This document shows positions 35,501-46,800 of a stretch of DNA of 64,000 nt, piece after piece (position 1 is the first letter of the stretch; every line of letters starts with the position of its first letter). The notes below the pieces were generated by a model. That model worked only from the letters and a program-made list of their open reading frames with translations. It was not told the origin of the DNA and ran no database searches. The stretch lies in NCBI GenBank assembly GCA_021234155.1, contig JAJEKV010000009.1:6681546-6745545 (forward strand), given 5' to 3'. The stretch comes from Isoetes taiwanensis (Eukaryota; Streptophyta; Lycopodiopsida; Isoetales; Isoetaceae). The translations under genes were made by a program, and so were the position numbers.

Positions 35501-35640
35501 CAGCTCAGGGTCTCATTTCATCAGCTTGAGATTGAAGCTGGTCGTGCTAGTAGACCGAAGGTGGAGCGCTCGAAGAGGATCTGCAGACTGTGTCACTTGA
35601 ATGGGGAATGCATATTCGATTGGCTCAATTTTTTATAATA
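32590..35640 (+). mobile_element. LINE reverse transcriptase, frameshifted and interrupted
   Basis: The plus-strand frame shows a non-LTR RT: SFPKAWTINIIKPIFKAGDP and NPNNYRLIMIGHVMARLYG. The frame changes at about 33197, then VKQGCPLSPTLFGVYIDELE and the catalytic LLYADDVVLIS (33470-33500) follow, then LDKTKVMVFN and the thumb motif SHYTYLGVQF. The frame is interrupted at 33841 by a 1.14-kb poly-A insertion and resumes at 34994. It continues with a C-terminal region ending in a Cys/His motif (ICRLCHLNGEC, about 35580). The endonuclease domain is missing, so the copy is 5'-truncated and dead. Confidence 0.8.
33829..34993 (+). mobile_element. Poly-A retro-insertion with 13-bp target duplication
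   Basis: AAATCTATTTTCT occurs at 33829-33841 and again at 34981-34993, flanking a ~1.14-kb insert. The insert ends in ATCAATACAAAAAGTTCTTACCTTC and a run of A's. Removing it restores the LINE RT reading frame across the junction. The insert has no coding domain that I recognise. It could be a processed transcript, a 5'-truncated L1 end or a long SINE. Confidence 0.85.
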
Positions 35641-35728
35641 CCTGTAAGTTCGATGATATACTTGTCATGCTGATGACTGAGATATCCTCAGACATAATTA
35701 CCTGATGTATCTTTGCAAATATTTGCAG

Positions 35729-35914
35729 GAAATGGAAATTACATTGAGAACACTTACTGAATATGCTGAGGGAGATGAAGCGATGGAAATGAGCATCAAG
35801 TCCAGGAATGGTGTCGTGTTGGAGAAGCATTCTATCTTAAAGATGTACTTATTTTCTGGTCAAAAGAAAGCATCTTCACATACAGATATTCCAGGCGCTC
35901 CTCATGTATGCCAG
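35729..35914 (+). pseudogene. Paladin-like exon (phosphatase unit start)
   Basis: An exon-like block between TTTGCAG and GTAAGC encodes SRNGVVLEKHSILKMYLFSG followed by DIPGAPHVCQ. It resembles the start of a paladin repeat unit (R.G.VLG..TILK.D.FPGCQ...IEGAPNYRQ). Paladin-family proteins carry serial inactive or atypical tyrosine/inositol phosphatase domains. The GK and PGC positions are altered. Same strand as the related exon at 37.7 kb. Confidence 0.5.
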
Positions 35915-36779
35915 GTAAGCAACTAGTGTGTATGGTGGTAACTACATCTATTCTTCTGCATTGCCTAAGATTATACTGCAGGCAATCAAAAAGAAAAAAA
36001 CCTAGTGCAACTCAGTGCTTGTCAGTGTGGATTCCTTAGTTGCCATGGCAAACTCCATGCATCACAACCTTAGCGGCAGTAGTAGAGTCCTCGATAGCAC
36101 TTATTGAAGCTGACTTTGCCCACCAAAAAGTCCTAATGAAAACCCGAAACAATCACGGATCCCCCTTCCAAAAAAAAAGGGAGAACCTCACGTGTTAAAC
36201 ATTGTGCAACTTCAGTTTCAAACTCGAGTTCTCTTATGTACTAGCTTATCCTAAAGACTATGAACTAGGTAGTTTTAAGGAGGAGTAGTTTTATGTGTTG
36301 GGCCATAACCATCTCAATTTCTGAGCAGGTTTCTACTCTCATGCATGTTAGCAATGTCTACTATCCCTTAGGTAAGGTGTCTCTTTGTTAGAATCAACAT
36401 CTTTCATTTCTGTTGGCGTTAGAATCAAGATCTTTCATTCCTGTTGGCATCTTTTGGCTAAGTTTCTTAGTTTTTCTCGGTCTCTGGCATGTCATTCCTT
36501 CTTCCTTTAATGGTGACACCTTTTGTAGGTTGAACTTGCTTAGCGCTTGGTGGATTTTTCATTTGCAGGTCAGGCAAATGAAGCAGCAATTAAGTTCTCA
36601 CAAGCAAAAAAACTTCTCGTGCTTCCTTTGAGCCAGTTATGCGCATCCATAGTTCGTCGAGACCTATGCTTTTATGCTCCTTTGTGCCCATATTCGTGCT
36701 TGGATTTCATGTTGATGCTAACCGAGAAGTGAAAAACCGAGGCAAAATTTGAAGGAGCCTAGTAAAACTGGCTCTGCAT

Positions 36780-37694
36780 AAGTTGGCTGATAAGTATAAC
36801 AGGAAGTGGGACTCAATTGGTGCTTTTAGGGGGGGCTTTTGATTTGTTTGTATCTAATTTATGTGTCATTAATTCTAACTCTGTATTTTATGATGATGCT
36901 AGCATATCTGAGAGTATGTAAAGAAAGCCTTGGGGAGTTGGGAGACACTAAGAAGGATGCAGGTCAAGAACTTGAGCTTTTCTGGAGCAACATGAATGGG
37001 TCAGAATCTGTCATAGGCAAGAAAACAAGTCTAGCTGAAGCTTTCTGCAGAGAAGTGACCCAGATGTTCTGCTGTTTGACTTTCTGTCAATGTACCACTA
37101 TTACATGTCAGAAAATCAGTTCTCAAGATATATGGAGCAGTATTACACACATAGACTTCTGGCAGATTTATATGGTTCCTTACTCTGCTTAAGTGAAACT
37201 GAATCCTCTTGCTTTGATGACATTGCTGAGAAGATTGATGACATCTACATCTTTGGATCTGCTGCACCTTTCTACTCATACTTTAATGCCAAACTGGACT
37301 CCCTTTGCTCCTAAGCCTGCCATTTTCCTAATCTTACATCTGAACTCTTGGGATTATATCCTCACCAACCTGAACATCTTTTGCTCAACTTTGCTTCCTA
37401 ATCTTGTTTTGGTTTTGGCTAATACAGGTGATAGCAGAATTTTGCTGGGGTCGTGACTCTTTTACAATCACAAACAGACTGTTATTTGAAAGTTGACTTC
37501 TACCATAACGAGTCAAACTTCAACTCTGACTACATCTTTTGACGACTTCTCCACTCACTTCTTGGTGGTGGATAAAATCTAGGGACATCTTGTTTCAATG
37601 ATCTATGCTATTCTTAGCAGGTCAACCATGTATTGTTTTTCTTGATTAATGGAAAAACCAATTCTTACTCTCAAAAAAAAAAAAAAAAAAAAAA
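36780..37694 (+). mobile_element. Probable poly-A retro-insertion with unknown ORF
   Basis: A segment ending in a 24-nt A run (37671-37694) interrupts sequence next to the paladin exon. CTCTGCATAAG at about 36772 and CTCTGCACAAG just after the A run may be a one-mismatch target duplication. Inside, frameshifted coding-like pieces read LELFWSNMNGSESVIGKKTS, LADLYGSLLCLSETESSCFD and DDIYIFGSAAPFYSYFNAKL. I do not recognise this protein. Confidence 0.4.
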
Positions 37695-37875
37695 GACTCT
37701 GCACAAGATGAACCCACAGGACGTTTTGATTGTGGGGGAGCCAGAGAATGCCATTATGCTGAGATGCGGTCATGTGTTAGGGAAGAAGACCATACTAAAG
37801 AGTCATGTGTATTGTTCTGATTGTCAGAACAAAAAGCTGTGCCCCCATGTGCCTGGAGCTCCAAATTATTGGCAG
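37695..37875 (+). pseudogene. Paladin exon fragment
   Basis: Encodes CGHVLGKKTILKSHVYCSDC followed by KKLCPHVPGAPNYWQ and then a GTGCTT donor. This matches the conserved first block of a paladin unit (GSVLGKKTILKSDHFPGCQ...L...I.GAPNYRQ). The FPGC segment is damaged to YCSDC. No downstream paladin exon (YINGRPFVLRE, or the CX5R loop) was found on this strand. Confidence 0.6.
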
Positions 37876-37989
37876 GTGCTTCTTAGCAATTCCAAGTATT
37901 ATGTGTTTAATCTTTGTTTCCTTCAGATACAGCGCAGTCCAAGCCTCCAATTTCAAAAACTTGCTGAAACCTGTTATAAGTAACAACTA

Positions 37990-39055
37990 TTAGTTGTTTA
38001 TGATCGAAAGATTGATAGTAGCGGAGGTGTGGTTGAAACCAGTTTATACATTTGAGGACAATTCTTCAACCCAATAAATTGCATGGGATGAGTTTGTTAA
38101 TGAATGATATGCTTATGATTTGTTTTGAATTTTTGAATTCTTAATTTCTGTTTGTATATTATGATCTCCAGCTCCCTTATAATTTGGCTATCCTTTCCAG
38201 CCAAATGTGTTTGCGGCCTCTAGATGAATAGGAATAGCCATACATCTGACAATCTTCATATCAGGTGCATAAATGACAATCCCTAATATTGTTTATAGCT
38301 CATTCCACAAAATAACAGCAAAGACTTTGAAGCCGACTTCTTGTAAGTAGTGAAACAAAAAATCTAATGCAAGAAAATTATGAAGATAATACATTTTAAA
38401 GCACATGCAACCAGAACTTCAAAAGCAAAATATATAATTTATAAATCGTCTACAATTCATTTCGTATTGGGGAAGGGTATTCTCGCCATGGTTTGGACTA
38501 TGGTTTGGGCATAATCAATCAATCTTGTTAATTTGGGATTATCCGGTCTGGAGAAAAACGTTTTGAATTTTTTTTAAGTGATTTTCCCTAAGGTTTTATG
38601 GATTTTGGCAGCCGAGAACAATTTCCGATTTGCCAAAAATCGGTGAAAGATTTTTGGGATCTACATTCAAAAATTTTCCTTTCTGCATTTTCAGCATGTG
38701 TGCCACGAATATTTCTCTTTCTGTGCACTAGCAGATGGGTATGCAAGGATAGATCCACTTCAGATTTGCAATTCCGGCCACCGACTTGGCTTAAAGAACC
38801 TAATCGGCTGTTTTTCTCTGGGTATTTGAACATTTACATGCAGACAGATCCGGCTCTCTTGCAAGGATGATAGGTTTTGCACTTTCTTCCAATCGACCAT
38901 CTGATAGAACCAATCTTCATCAGGCATCTAATTTTCATTTGAATGTTGCTTCACATGCAGCAGAGGTGGCTCTCCTTAGACATTAAATGGCAATTATAAG
39001 ATGTTGCGATATTAAGTAATTTATGCTGTTCTGTTAGCAGATGATGTGACCCCAC
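37990..39055. other. No gene recognised
   Basis: AT-rich, intron-like. The frames at 38588-38870 have no signature. Confidence 0.3.
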
Positions 39056-39730
39056 TAAGGGGATATTCTTCTGAAATGGCAAAATTGAGACAGACATGGG
39101 AAGATGAAGAAGGTAACTTCAAATCCTAGCTTTATCAGCTCTGATGATATGTTTTAAACAAGTATTAAAAGTAATATTTACTTCAGGAAGTCAATTTCAT
39201 TGCAGTTATATCACGGCAACACTTACACCAAAGGTTAAACTCAGTGTTGCCTGGGAAAGCATCGGAGCTACTATTGACAATGTTGCTCAAGATTTGGGTT
39301 CGTTCTCCCTTCCTATGTCTGAGTTGTAGCTTGTGATGCGTGGGGATAATTCACATCTGTGACTGCCTGGTTGATTTGAAGTTGGAGCAAGGAGATGGAA
39401 TTTTCTAAGTAGTTTTAGTTGAACATAGACACAATATCAGTTAATTAAAATATTGAAGACACGTTTAAATACTGTTTCTCATAATTATTTATGCTACAGG
39501 TTCGCAGTAGAAGATACCATCAGGGGTAGAAGATACCGTCAAGGTAATGAATCAGCACTTGCTTCAATAGAAGGTCTTATTGATGATATTACCATATTCC
39601 TTTCAGAGGCAGTAGAGCCACCTCAAGCTGTCGCCATGGAGACTTCTATTCGCGTGCTCCAGCAGATGAGTGCTAATCTTAAAGAGTTCAAGATAAAAAT
39701 ATTTCTGCCATGTTCATATCTGTGGAGATA
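39042..39730 (+). pseudogene. Three exon-like blocks of an unknown gene
   Basis: The GT-AG pattern suggests exons at about 39042-39112 (DDVTPLRGYSSEMAKLRQTW...), about 39206-39298, and about 39501-39690 (RQGNESALASIEGLIDDITI, EAVEPPQAVAMETSIRVLQQ). The third contains a short duplication (GTAGAAGATACCATCAGGG and a near copy) that adds a stop. I cannot name the family. Confidence 0.35.
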
Positions 39731-39759
39731 AAGGTAAAAGGCAGATCATTTGTTAGGCT

Positions 39760-41310
39760 TTCCAATGCATGCTTATGCCTGGACCATAGAGCTTTTTTTT
39801 TTGAAGTTATCTCCATGATTGTACTCTGCTGAACAGCAAATGTATTTTGCCATTTTTTAGATATATGCAATAGGAATTCGAAGGATGTGTGCCTAGATTT
39901 ATTTTTAGAGATTCCCTTGAGCTTTTCAATGGATACTCTTGCTTGACAAATGGATCTTTCATTTGCAAGTTATGCCCAAATATCTGCTAGCTAGTGGACA
40001 TGCCACATAGTAAAGACAGCCATCTGAGTTCTTGGAGATTTTACAAAGGTGGCAATGCACTTTTTTCCATTCATTTAAATGTATATCCTTGTGTTATGTA
40101 TTTGGAATAGTGACGCGAACAATAGAGCTTTCCTTTTGGAATTACCTCAATGTTTGTATTCTGCTGTAGAATTAGAACAACAAAATGTATTTTACCATTT
40201 TTGAAATATATCCAATAGGAATTTGGAATATGTGTACCTAGACTTATTTTTAGAGCTTTCCTTGAGCTTTCCAATGGATACTCTTGCTTGAGAAATGGAT
40301 CTTGCATTTGCAAGTTATGCCCAAATATCTGCTAGCTGGTGGACATGTCACATAGTAAACATGGCCGTCTGAGTTCTTGGAGATTTTAAGGAGGTAATGA
40401 ATTATTTGCCATTCTTTCTAGAGTATATCCCTGTATTATGTATTTCGAGTAGTTACTCGGACAATAGAACTTTTTTTTTTGGAGTTGCCTCCATGTTTGT
40501 ATGCTGTTGTAGAATTAGAATATTAAATCTATTTTGCCGTATTTGACATATATACAGTAGGAATTTGAAAGATGTATGCCCAGACTTATTTTTGGAGCTT
40601 CCCTTAAGCTTTCCAATGGATGCTCTTGCTTGAGAAATGGATCTTGCATTTGCAAATTATGCCCAAATACCTGCTGGCTGGTGGACATGGCAGATAGAAA
40701 ACATCCATGGAACTCGCCAGCTAGATGTCCATGCCTTCTATGTTTTAAATGCAAATCTATTCCAGTAGTAAGGGGTAACGTTATTGCTTTGATGCTTAAG
40801 AAGCAATATTTGTTTTTTCAGAAGGCGCATGGAAGATAGTTGCTTGCACATCATCAATTTATGTTTTTTCATAAGGCATATGGGAGATAGTTGCTTGCAC
40901 ATCATCGTCTTAATGTTCTTGTGCTGTATTAAATTTATTGCATCTACCACATGATTGTGGTTACTGTTAGATGTTTGTATTCTGCTGAGAATTAGAACAA
41001 CAACTATATTTTGGCATTTTGGACAAATATACAATAAGAATTTGAATGGATACTCTTGCTTGAGAAATTGATCTTGCATTTGCAAGTTATGCCCAAGTAT
41101 CTGCTACCTGGTAGGACATGCCACATAGTAAACATGGCTATTTCAGTTCTTGGAGATTTTAAAAAGGAGGTAATGAACTATTTGCCATTCTTTCACATGT
41201 ATATCCATGTGTTATATATTTTGAGTAATTGCTTGGATAACAGAGCTTTCTTTTTTGAGTTGTCTCCATGTAATATATTACATCAAAGGAGTCTGCGTAA
41301 ATTTGTTTAC
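39760..41310. repeat. Tandem array, unit ~343 bp
   Basis: Start landmarks (GAATT..AA..ATGTGTGCC) recur at 39874, 40219 and 40561, and a divergent one at 41038. Each unit has TTATTTTT(A/G)GAG(C)TTCC, TTTCCAATGGATACTCTTGC, GATCTTGCATTTGCAAGTTA, TGCCCAAATATCTGCTAGCT and ATGGCCGTCTGAGTTCTTGG. The third unit is cut short and followed by unrelated sequence before the fourth. No coding. Confidence 0.8.
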
Positions 41311-41312
41311 CG

Positions 41313-41830
41313 TTATTTGTTTGATTTGCTAATGCAAGGAAAATGAATTATTTTGCAGTGACTACATGTGGACTGATTGCCCCGAGTGGCATTTGGCATG
41401 AGGGCACTACCTAAAAAGACATCATCTCCATGTCCTTTTCCAATAAGCTCAGAATGGATCTCCTTGCCAAGTTTTAAAGTTATTGTAATAGCATATGCAC
41501 TCAAAACACACAGATATGTTACCTTTCCAAGCTTTACCCCCTGCATCTTGCATCTGCATTTTCGTATACAGCTTCAGAGCGTCTTGACCATATCCATACT
41601 GAACATAGCATGTAATCATTGTATTCCAACAAACAAGATCCTTACCATAGATCGTGTTGAAAACTTAACCTGCATGCTCTAAGTTATTGCACTTGCTATA
41701 CATGTCCATAAGAGCACTATTAAGAAAATTATCCAATACATGTCCAACTTTTATAATATAAAGATGAAGCCATTTCCTTCTGCAATAGCTACTAGATTGG
41801 CATATGCATTAAGAATACTAACTAGGGTAA
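41313..41830 (-). pseudogene. PPR gene fragment, degraded
   Basis: The minus strand gives consecutive PPR repeats: SALMDMYSKCNNLEHAG, a stop, then VFNTIYGKDLVCWNTMITCY, VQYGYGQDALKLYTKMQMQ and, after a frameshift, VTYLCVLSAYAITITLKLGK. It is PLS-like, as is the gene at 12.5-14.8 kb, but only about three repeats remain and they carry stops. Confidence 0.7.
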
Positions 41831-43423
41831 TCCTATCTGAGTGGTATTTGGCATATTGTCCAATTTTCTGTCTTTTTCTTCTTTTTCAAGCAATTGGTAT
41901 TGAGCTTGACCATACATTGTTCAAAGTAAATACATTTTGACCCAATTGTTCAAGTTTTAGGGTAGTAATCAGGAAACCAACCCTCTAGAGCAACCAATAT
42001 GTTTCTTACATTATCATGCTACCACAGGCAAGAGGGTATATCTAGCTACATGCTAAAAGCTGTTAATACTGTGGGTACATAATAGAGCCATACAATTGTG
42101 CTACATTGGAAAAGAAGATTTGTGAGCGTAATATTATAGATACTTTGTGAATGGTATAATGAGCCATCATAGTCCTTTGCCACCTGCACCATGTAAGAAA
42201 CTTTGTATTCAATGGATGCTTTTGAGTTTTCCCATGGGTGCTTCTTGCAATCTTAATGTAGCCCATATGTAAAGCTCTTATCAAGTCATCAGCACACAGA
42301 GAATACCTTTCTTGACCCAAATATCTCCAATACAACATCTTAAGGTTCATATAGGTTTATCGACATAGGATCTTGCATCATGCTTGCCCTAGATTTATAT
42401 GGGTAGCGAAAAGTATTTTATATGATCAAGCTAATGACCCTAGCATACAAAATGATTACATCTTTGACAATTCTACATTCTCAAGTTCATGGGGTTCATG
42501 CTTTGATGCATCAATTACATAATACAAAGTTCCAAGCATACTATCACAAGCCTTTTTCAAACATACAACATACCCATCCATCTTCCTCCTTCCATTTTAC
42601 GTCAAATTTAGCAAAGTACAAATGTCTACAACTTTATAGATACCTATCAAGATTGCATTCATGTCGAACAACACTGCATGCCACAATCGATATGAAGTTC
42701 CACGCACTCAACATTCATATGAAAAGCCAATCTTCTAGCCAACAAACATTGGTCTTTGGTCTTTTGCTAAAAAGCATAGAATATTCTATACACGCTTGAC
42801 ATATACCACTTTTATTTCTTATATGTGCATGAACAACCAAACCTTACGTTAACATCTTTGCTTACAATGCTTTAGAAAGGACAATTAGGCACCTAATAGG
42901 CATAAGCAGATGCAATGCTGGATGGTATATATCAAAACAAATTGTCTACATATAGGTATTTCATAGATACACCAATCTTCTCTATTTATGAACCTATGGT
43001 AGAGGCGACCAAAATAAAGAAATAAGAATGTCACGTATCCTTGCAAATTTACAAAAGATCGATATTGTAGACTACATAAAATGAACTATTTGATTTGCAT
43101 TTTCCCTGAATTGCTTCAAAGAGGACAATTCTGCACCATATGGTGGATTAATGCATGGAATGTATTGTATTTTACTCATTCGTCTGCTTTGATCCTATCT
43201 ATTAGCACATGCATAGTTATATCTTACACCAACAAACCTTAAACACTATGAAGCACAGTCTAATTATGACATGATTCATTTTATTTAAACTGTTGCATCT
43301 CAAAACGTGTGCCTAGAACACAAACTTCGTGCTTCATTGACACTACTACAATCTCCAAGTACAAATTTTCATGCTCCAAATTTCCACCTACCACTAAGCA
43401 ATGACCTTTCAAACTATTACTAG
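41831..43423. other. No gene recognised
   Basis: AT-rich sequence inside the candidate Helitron. Minus-strand frames around 42063-42350 may be remote PPR remnants, but nothing is diagnostic. Confidence 0.3.
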
Positions 43424-43758
43424 GCCCGGCAACGCCGGGCACAATAACTAGTATTGTATTAAGCTTTGTATATTTTGGTGAGTTTAAGTAGCTTGTTTGG
43501 TTTTTTGATGTTCTTTGGGGAGAGTTTTATGCAATAGTCTGTAAATTGAATGTGGTGGAGGTGCAGACACAATTTCCCTGCTCTATGTTCCTTCAATTTT
43601 TGAGTTGCCCCTAGGGGGGCAAACCCTCGCTGAGGTGGGTTCTTAGTATATTCCAAGAATATGCTGGTATATGCCTAGTATATTCAGAAAACTACTCCAA
43701 ACCTACTACCGCCTTTTGGCGGTCACCCTCATTAGTGGGCGAGGCTCTATATAGTAGA

Positions 43759-43878
43759 GAAGGTGCATTAGATCGTCATTCCCTTCAGCTTGAGGTATTT
43801 ATTCATGTTGGTGCTAATGAAGGTGCATCAGATCGTCATTCCCTTCAGCTTGAGGTATTTATTCATGCTGGCTGATGG
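43759..43878. repeat. 60-bp tandem duplication
   Basis: GAAGGTGCATTAGATCGTCA and the following 40 bases are repeated at 43819 with a few changes, immediately before the L1-type LINE. Confidence 0.9.
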
Positions 43879-46800
43879 CAGGAGACTTCAATAATACACC
43901 TGTTTGGGACCAAAAACTTGGTAAGCAAATGAACATGTCCAGGGGTGAGAGACAGGCTTGGGATTTTTTGATATCTAATTTCATCTATATCCCTCCATCC
44001 TCCACATATCAGTATTTCTGGTGTAATAAGAGAAAGGGAGACCAAAGAACATATTATCTTCTTGATAGATTTTACTTATGTAATGTTGATTTGGAGGATT
44101 GGGATGACTTGATTACCTCGTGTGATGTGGGTAATTCTATCTCTGATCACTTCCCTCAATTCCTGGGGAATATGGCACATCCAAAGAAGTGGGGAACGAA
44201 CACTTCATTTAAATTCAACAAGGGATGCTACAAAATAAAACTTTTTGCGAGGCCTTCATACATTTTTACAGTCAACTTCCTAAGGTTCCTCTCATGGAGT
44301 CCATGAATTCCTTTATTCATAAGTTGAAGATAGTAAAATCATGGATTAAAGTATGGGTAAGGAATGGAATCTTAAGAAGAAAAAAGAAAAACATGATGTT
44401 TATGAGGCCATGAGGGAAATAAGGAGGTTAACTTTTCTAGGATAAGGATAACACAACTTGGCAGGAGATAGAATTTGAGATGGAAGCTAAAGTCAAGAAA
44501 ATAGAAGCAGAGGCTAAAAGTCTGGCTGTCAGAAGCAGGTGTAAGTATATAAATAAGATGGATGATGCAGGTTCAGCCTTCTTTGTTAGGACTGCAAAAA
44601 GCAGAATCCTGAATAATGGAATAGTACAGGTTACAGATGGGGATGGAAAATCTTTGGTCTGTCAAAAAAAGATCCAGGCTTTCTTTCATAAGGAATACTA
44701 AAAATTGTTCAGCAACTATCAGGTAGATGATATGGAGATAAGTAAGTTTTTCACAAAAATTCCTAAGGGGCCACAAATTGAGGACGAGGAAATACTGACA
44801 ACCCCAGAGGAGAAGGAAATCAAAGCGACCCTCCAGTCAATAGCTCATGGTAAAAGCCCAGGCCCTGATGGATTTCAGCCAGAATTCTATCTGGAATTTT
44901 GGGAAATTATGAAAGAGGACTTCACTACTTTTATCCAGGGAGCTTGGAAAGCTAGATATCTGCATCCAGCAATCAATGCTGGTCATATTACTCTTATCCC
45001 CAAAGTTGATAGCCCTGTGAACATTGGGGACTGGAGGCCGATTTCTCTAACCAACACCACATATAAAGTGTGGGCTAAAATCCTGGCAAATAGACTGAAA
45101 ATGAGTTTAATCAAGGTGATTAACCCTTGTCAGTCTGCTTTTCTTCCCCAAAGGAACATCTTGGATAATTATATAGGTGTTGCTGAGGGATTGCACCAGA
45201 ATAAATTATCCAACAAAAAATGTATGCTTCTTAAGTTGGATTTTAAAAGAGCATATGACACCATTAGTTGGCAATTCCTGGGAAAGGCTATGGCTCATTT
45301 GAGGCTTTCAGAAATGGTGTACCAGAAGGTATTTGGTTTTAACATCACAGCCTCTTCTGCACTGATAATTAATGGATCCCTTTCAGATCAATTTCCTTGT
45401 AGAAGAGGGGTAAGGCAGGGCTATCCTTTAACCCCTTACCTCTTCCTGATAGTTGCAAAAATGATGACAAAATTAGTAATGCATATGCATGCTAAGGGTG
45501 AAATCCAATGTCTTCAGCTACCAGGAGGGGAAGGTACCTTCTCTCTTATGCAATATGCTGACGACACCTTTATTTTTTTTAAAAGGATGAGAGGAGTCTT
45601 CCAAATTTCCTCACAGCAATGGAGAAGTTTAGCCAAGTATCAAGGGTTTGTCTCAATAAGGGCAAATGTGCTATTATTTTGGACTCACAGGAAGTAGAAA
45701 TGCAGGGAATTAAAGTTTTGAATAAAAATGCTGGAACAGCAATTCTAGGCATCCCACTAACCTTAAATTCTTCTCTCAGAGGTTTGTGGGAACCAATTGT
45801 TACTCGGATCAAGAGAAAATTGGGCCTGTATTCCTCCTCCCTTTCCTTGGCTGGTAGAATTCAGATTGCAAATGCTGTCATAGGTAGTACTCCTGTTTAA
45901 CAATCCGTTGCAATTGTTGGAGACAAAGCCTCATATGCTAAGATAGAAGCAGCCATTAGAAAACTCGCATGGCAAGGGGTACACAAAGTAGCTTGGGGTG
46001 ACCTTACTAAATCCAGGAAGGAAGGGGGTTTGGGGTGCAAAGATCTGTTTATACAAGCCCAAGCTTTGGCAGCCAAGATGATTTGGAGAGCCATCCAAAA
46101 TAAATCCTCATCCCCAGCTCTAAAATTGGTTAGATATTGGGTGCAGGAATCATACCCAGTAGGCAGCCATAGCCTGAAGCATGAACTGCCTGATTCAGCT
46201 TACTTCCAGTTTACCCCAGGTCCTAATACTTCCAATATCCTTAAAAGAATATTTGAGGCATGGAATTCAGCTTCATTATGTATAAACCTCCAATTCTTGA
46301 TGCTAAATCTAAAGAGAACAATTTCTTCTGGCATCCTGGTGTGGCTAACAATGAAAATGATTGTTTGGCATTACAGCATCCACAAAAATATATGCAATGG
46401 CATCATGCAGGTCTTAGGCTAATTGGTAATCTTAGGAAAGGTGAGACAGGGTGGATGTCATGGGAAGATGTAGCCATGGTTACCAAAGGATCAGATCTTG
46501 ACAGGAAGATATATACTTCCATAATGGACAAAGTTGAACAATTTGACGAGTTGGCCAGTAGTTCAAACCAATGCCATTTGAAAGGGAAGGAGATATATTA
46601 TGTCAAGGAGATCTATAAGGCTTTAATTAGCCATAAACCATCCAGAGCGACTACCTTATGGAACTGTAGGGAAAAAGATTTGGCAGTAGTTTGTGCAAAA
46701 GGGTGGAAAAGTTACACTGCTAATAAGGTCAAGACTTTCATTTGGCTTGTCTTGCACCAAAGTTTATCGAAAAATTTGAAGAGATCCAAATTTGACCCCT

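Larger units (their letters stand above)
32435..43451 (+). mobile_element. Candidate large Helitron-like element with captured fragments
   Basis: Left end: two further copies of the ATATAATAAAGAAATAGTGT start at 32435 and about 32505, the second preceded by the same flank (AGAAGTCACAATCTCC) that precedes the element at 30977. Right end: a perfect hairpin GCCCGGC-AAC-GCCGGGC (43424-43440), then ACAATAACTAG|T, a textbook Helitron 3' terminus. Between them lie a LINE, poly-A insertions, paladin exons with splice sites, unknown exons, a ~343-bp array and PPR debris. I infer a single ~11-kb element. The 3' end could instead belong to a smaller one. No Rep/helicase ORF was found, so it would be non-autonomous. 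Confidence 0.4.

Noticed and set aside
43424-43440. Hairpin considered as a bacterial-type terminator
   Set aside because: Plant DNA; the following ACAATAACTAG|T fits a Helitron end and there is no T run.
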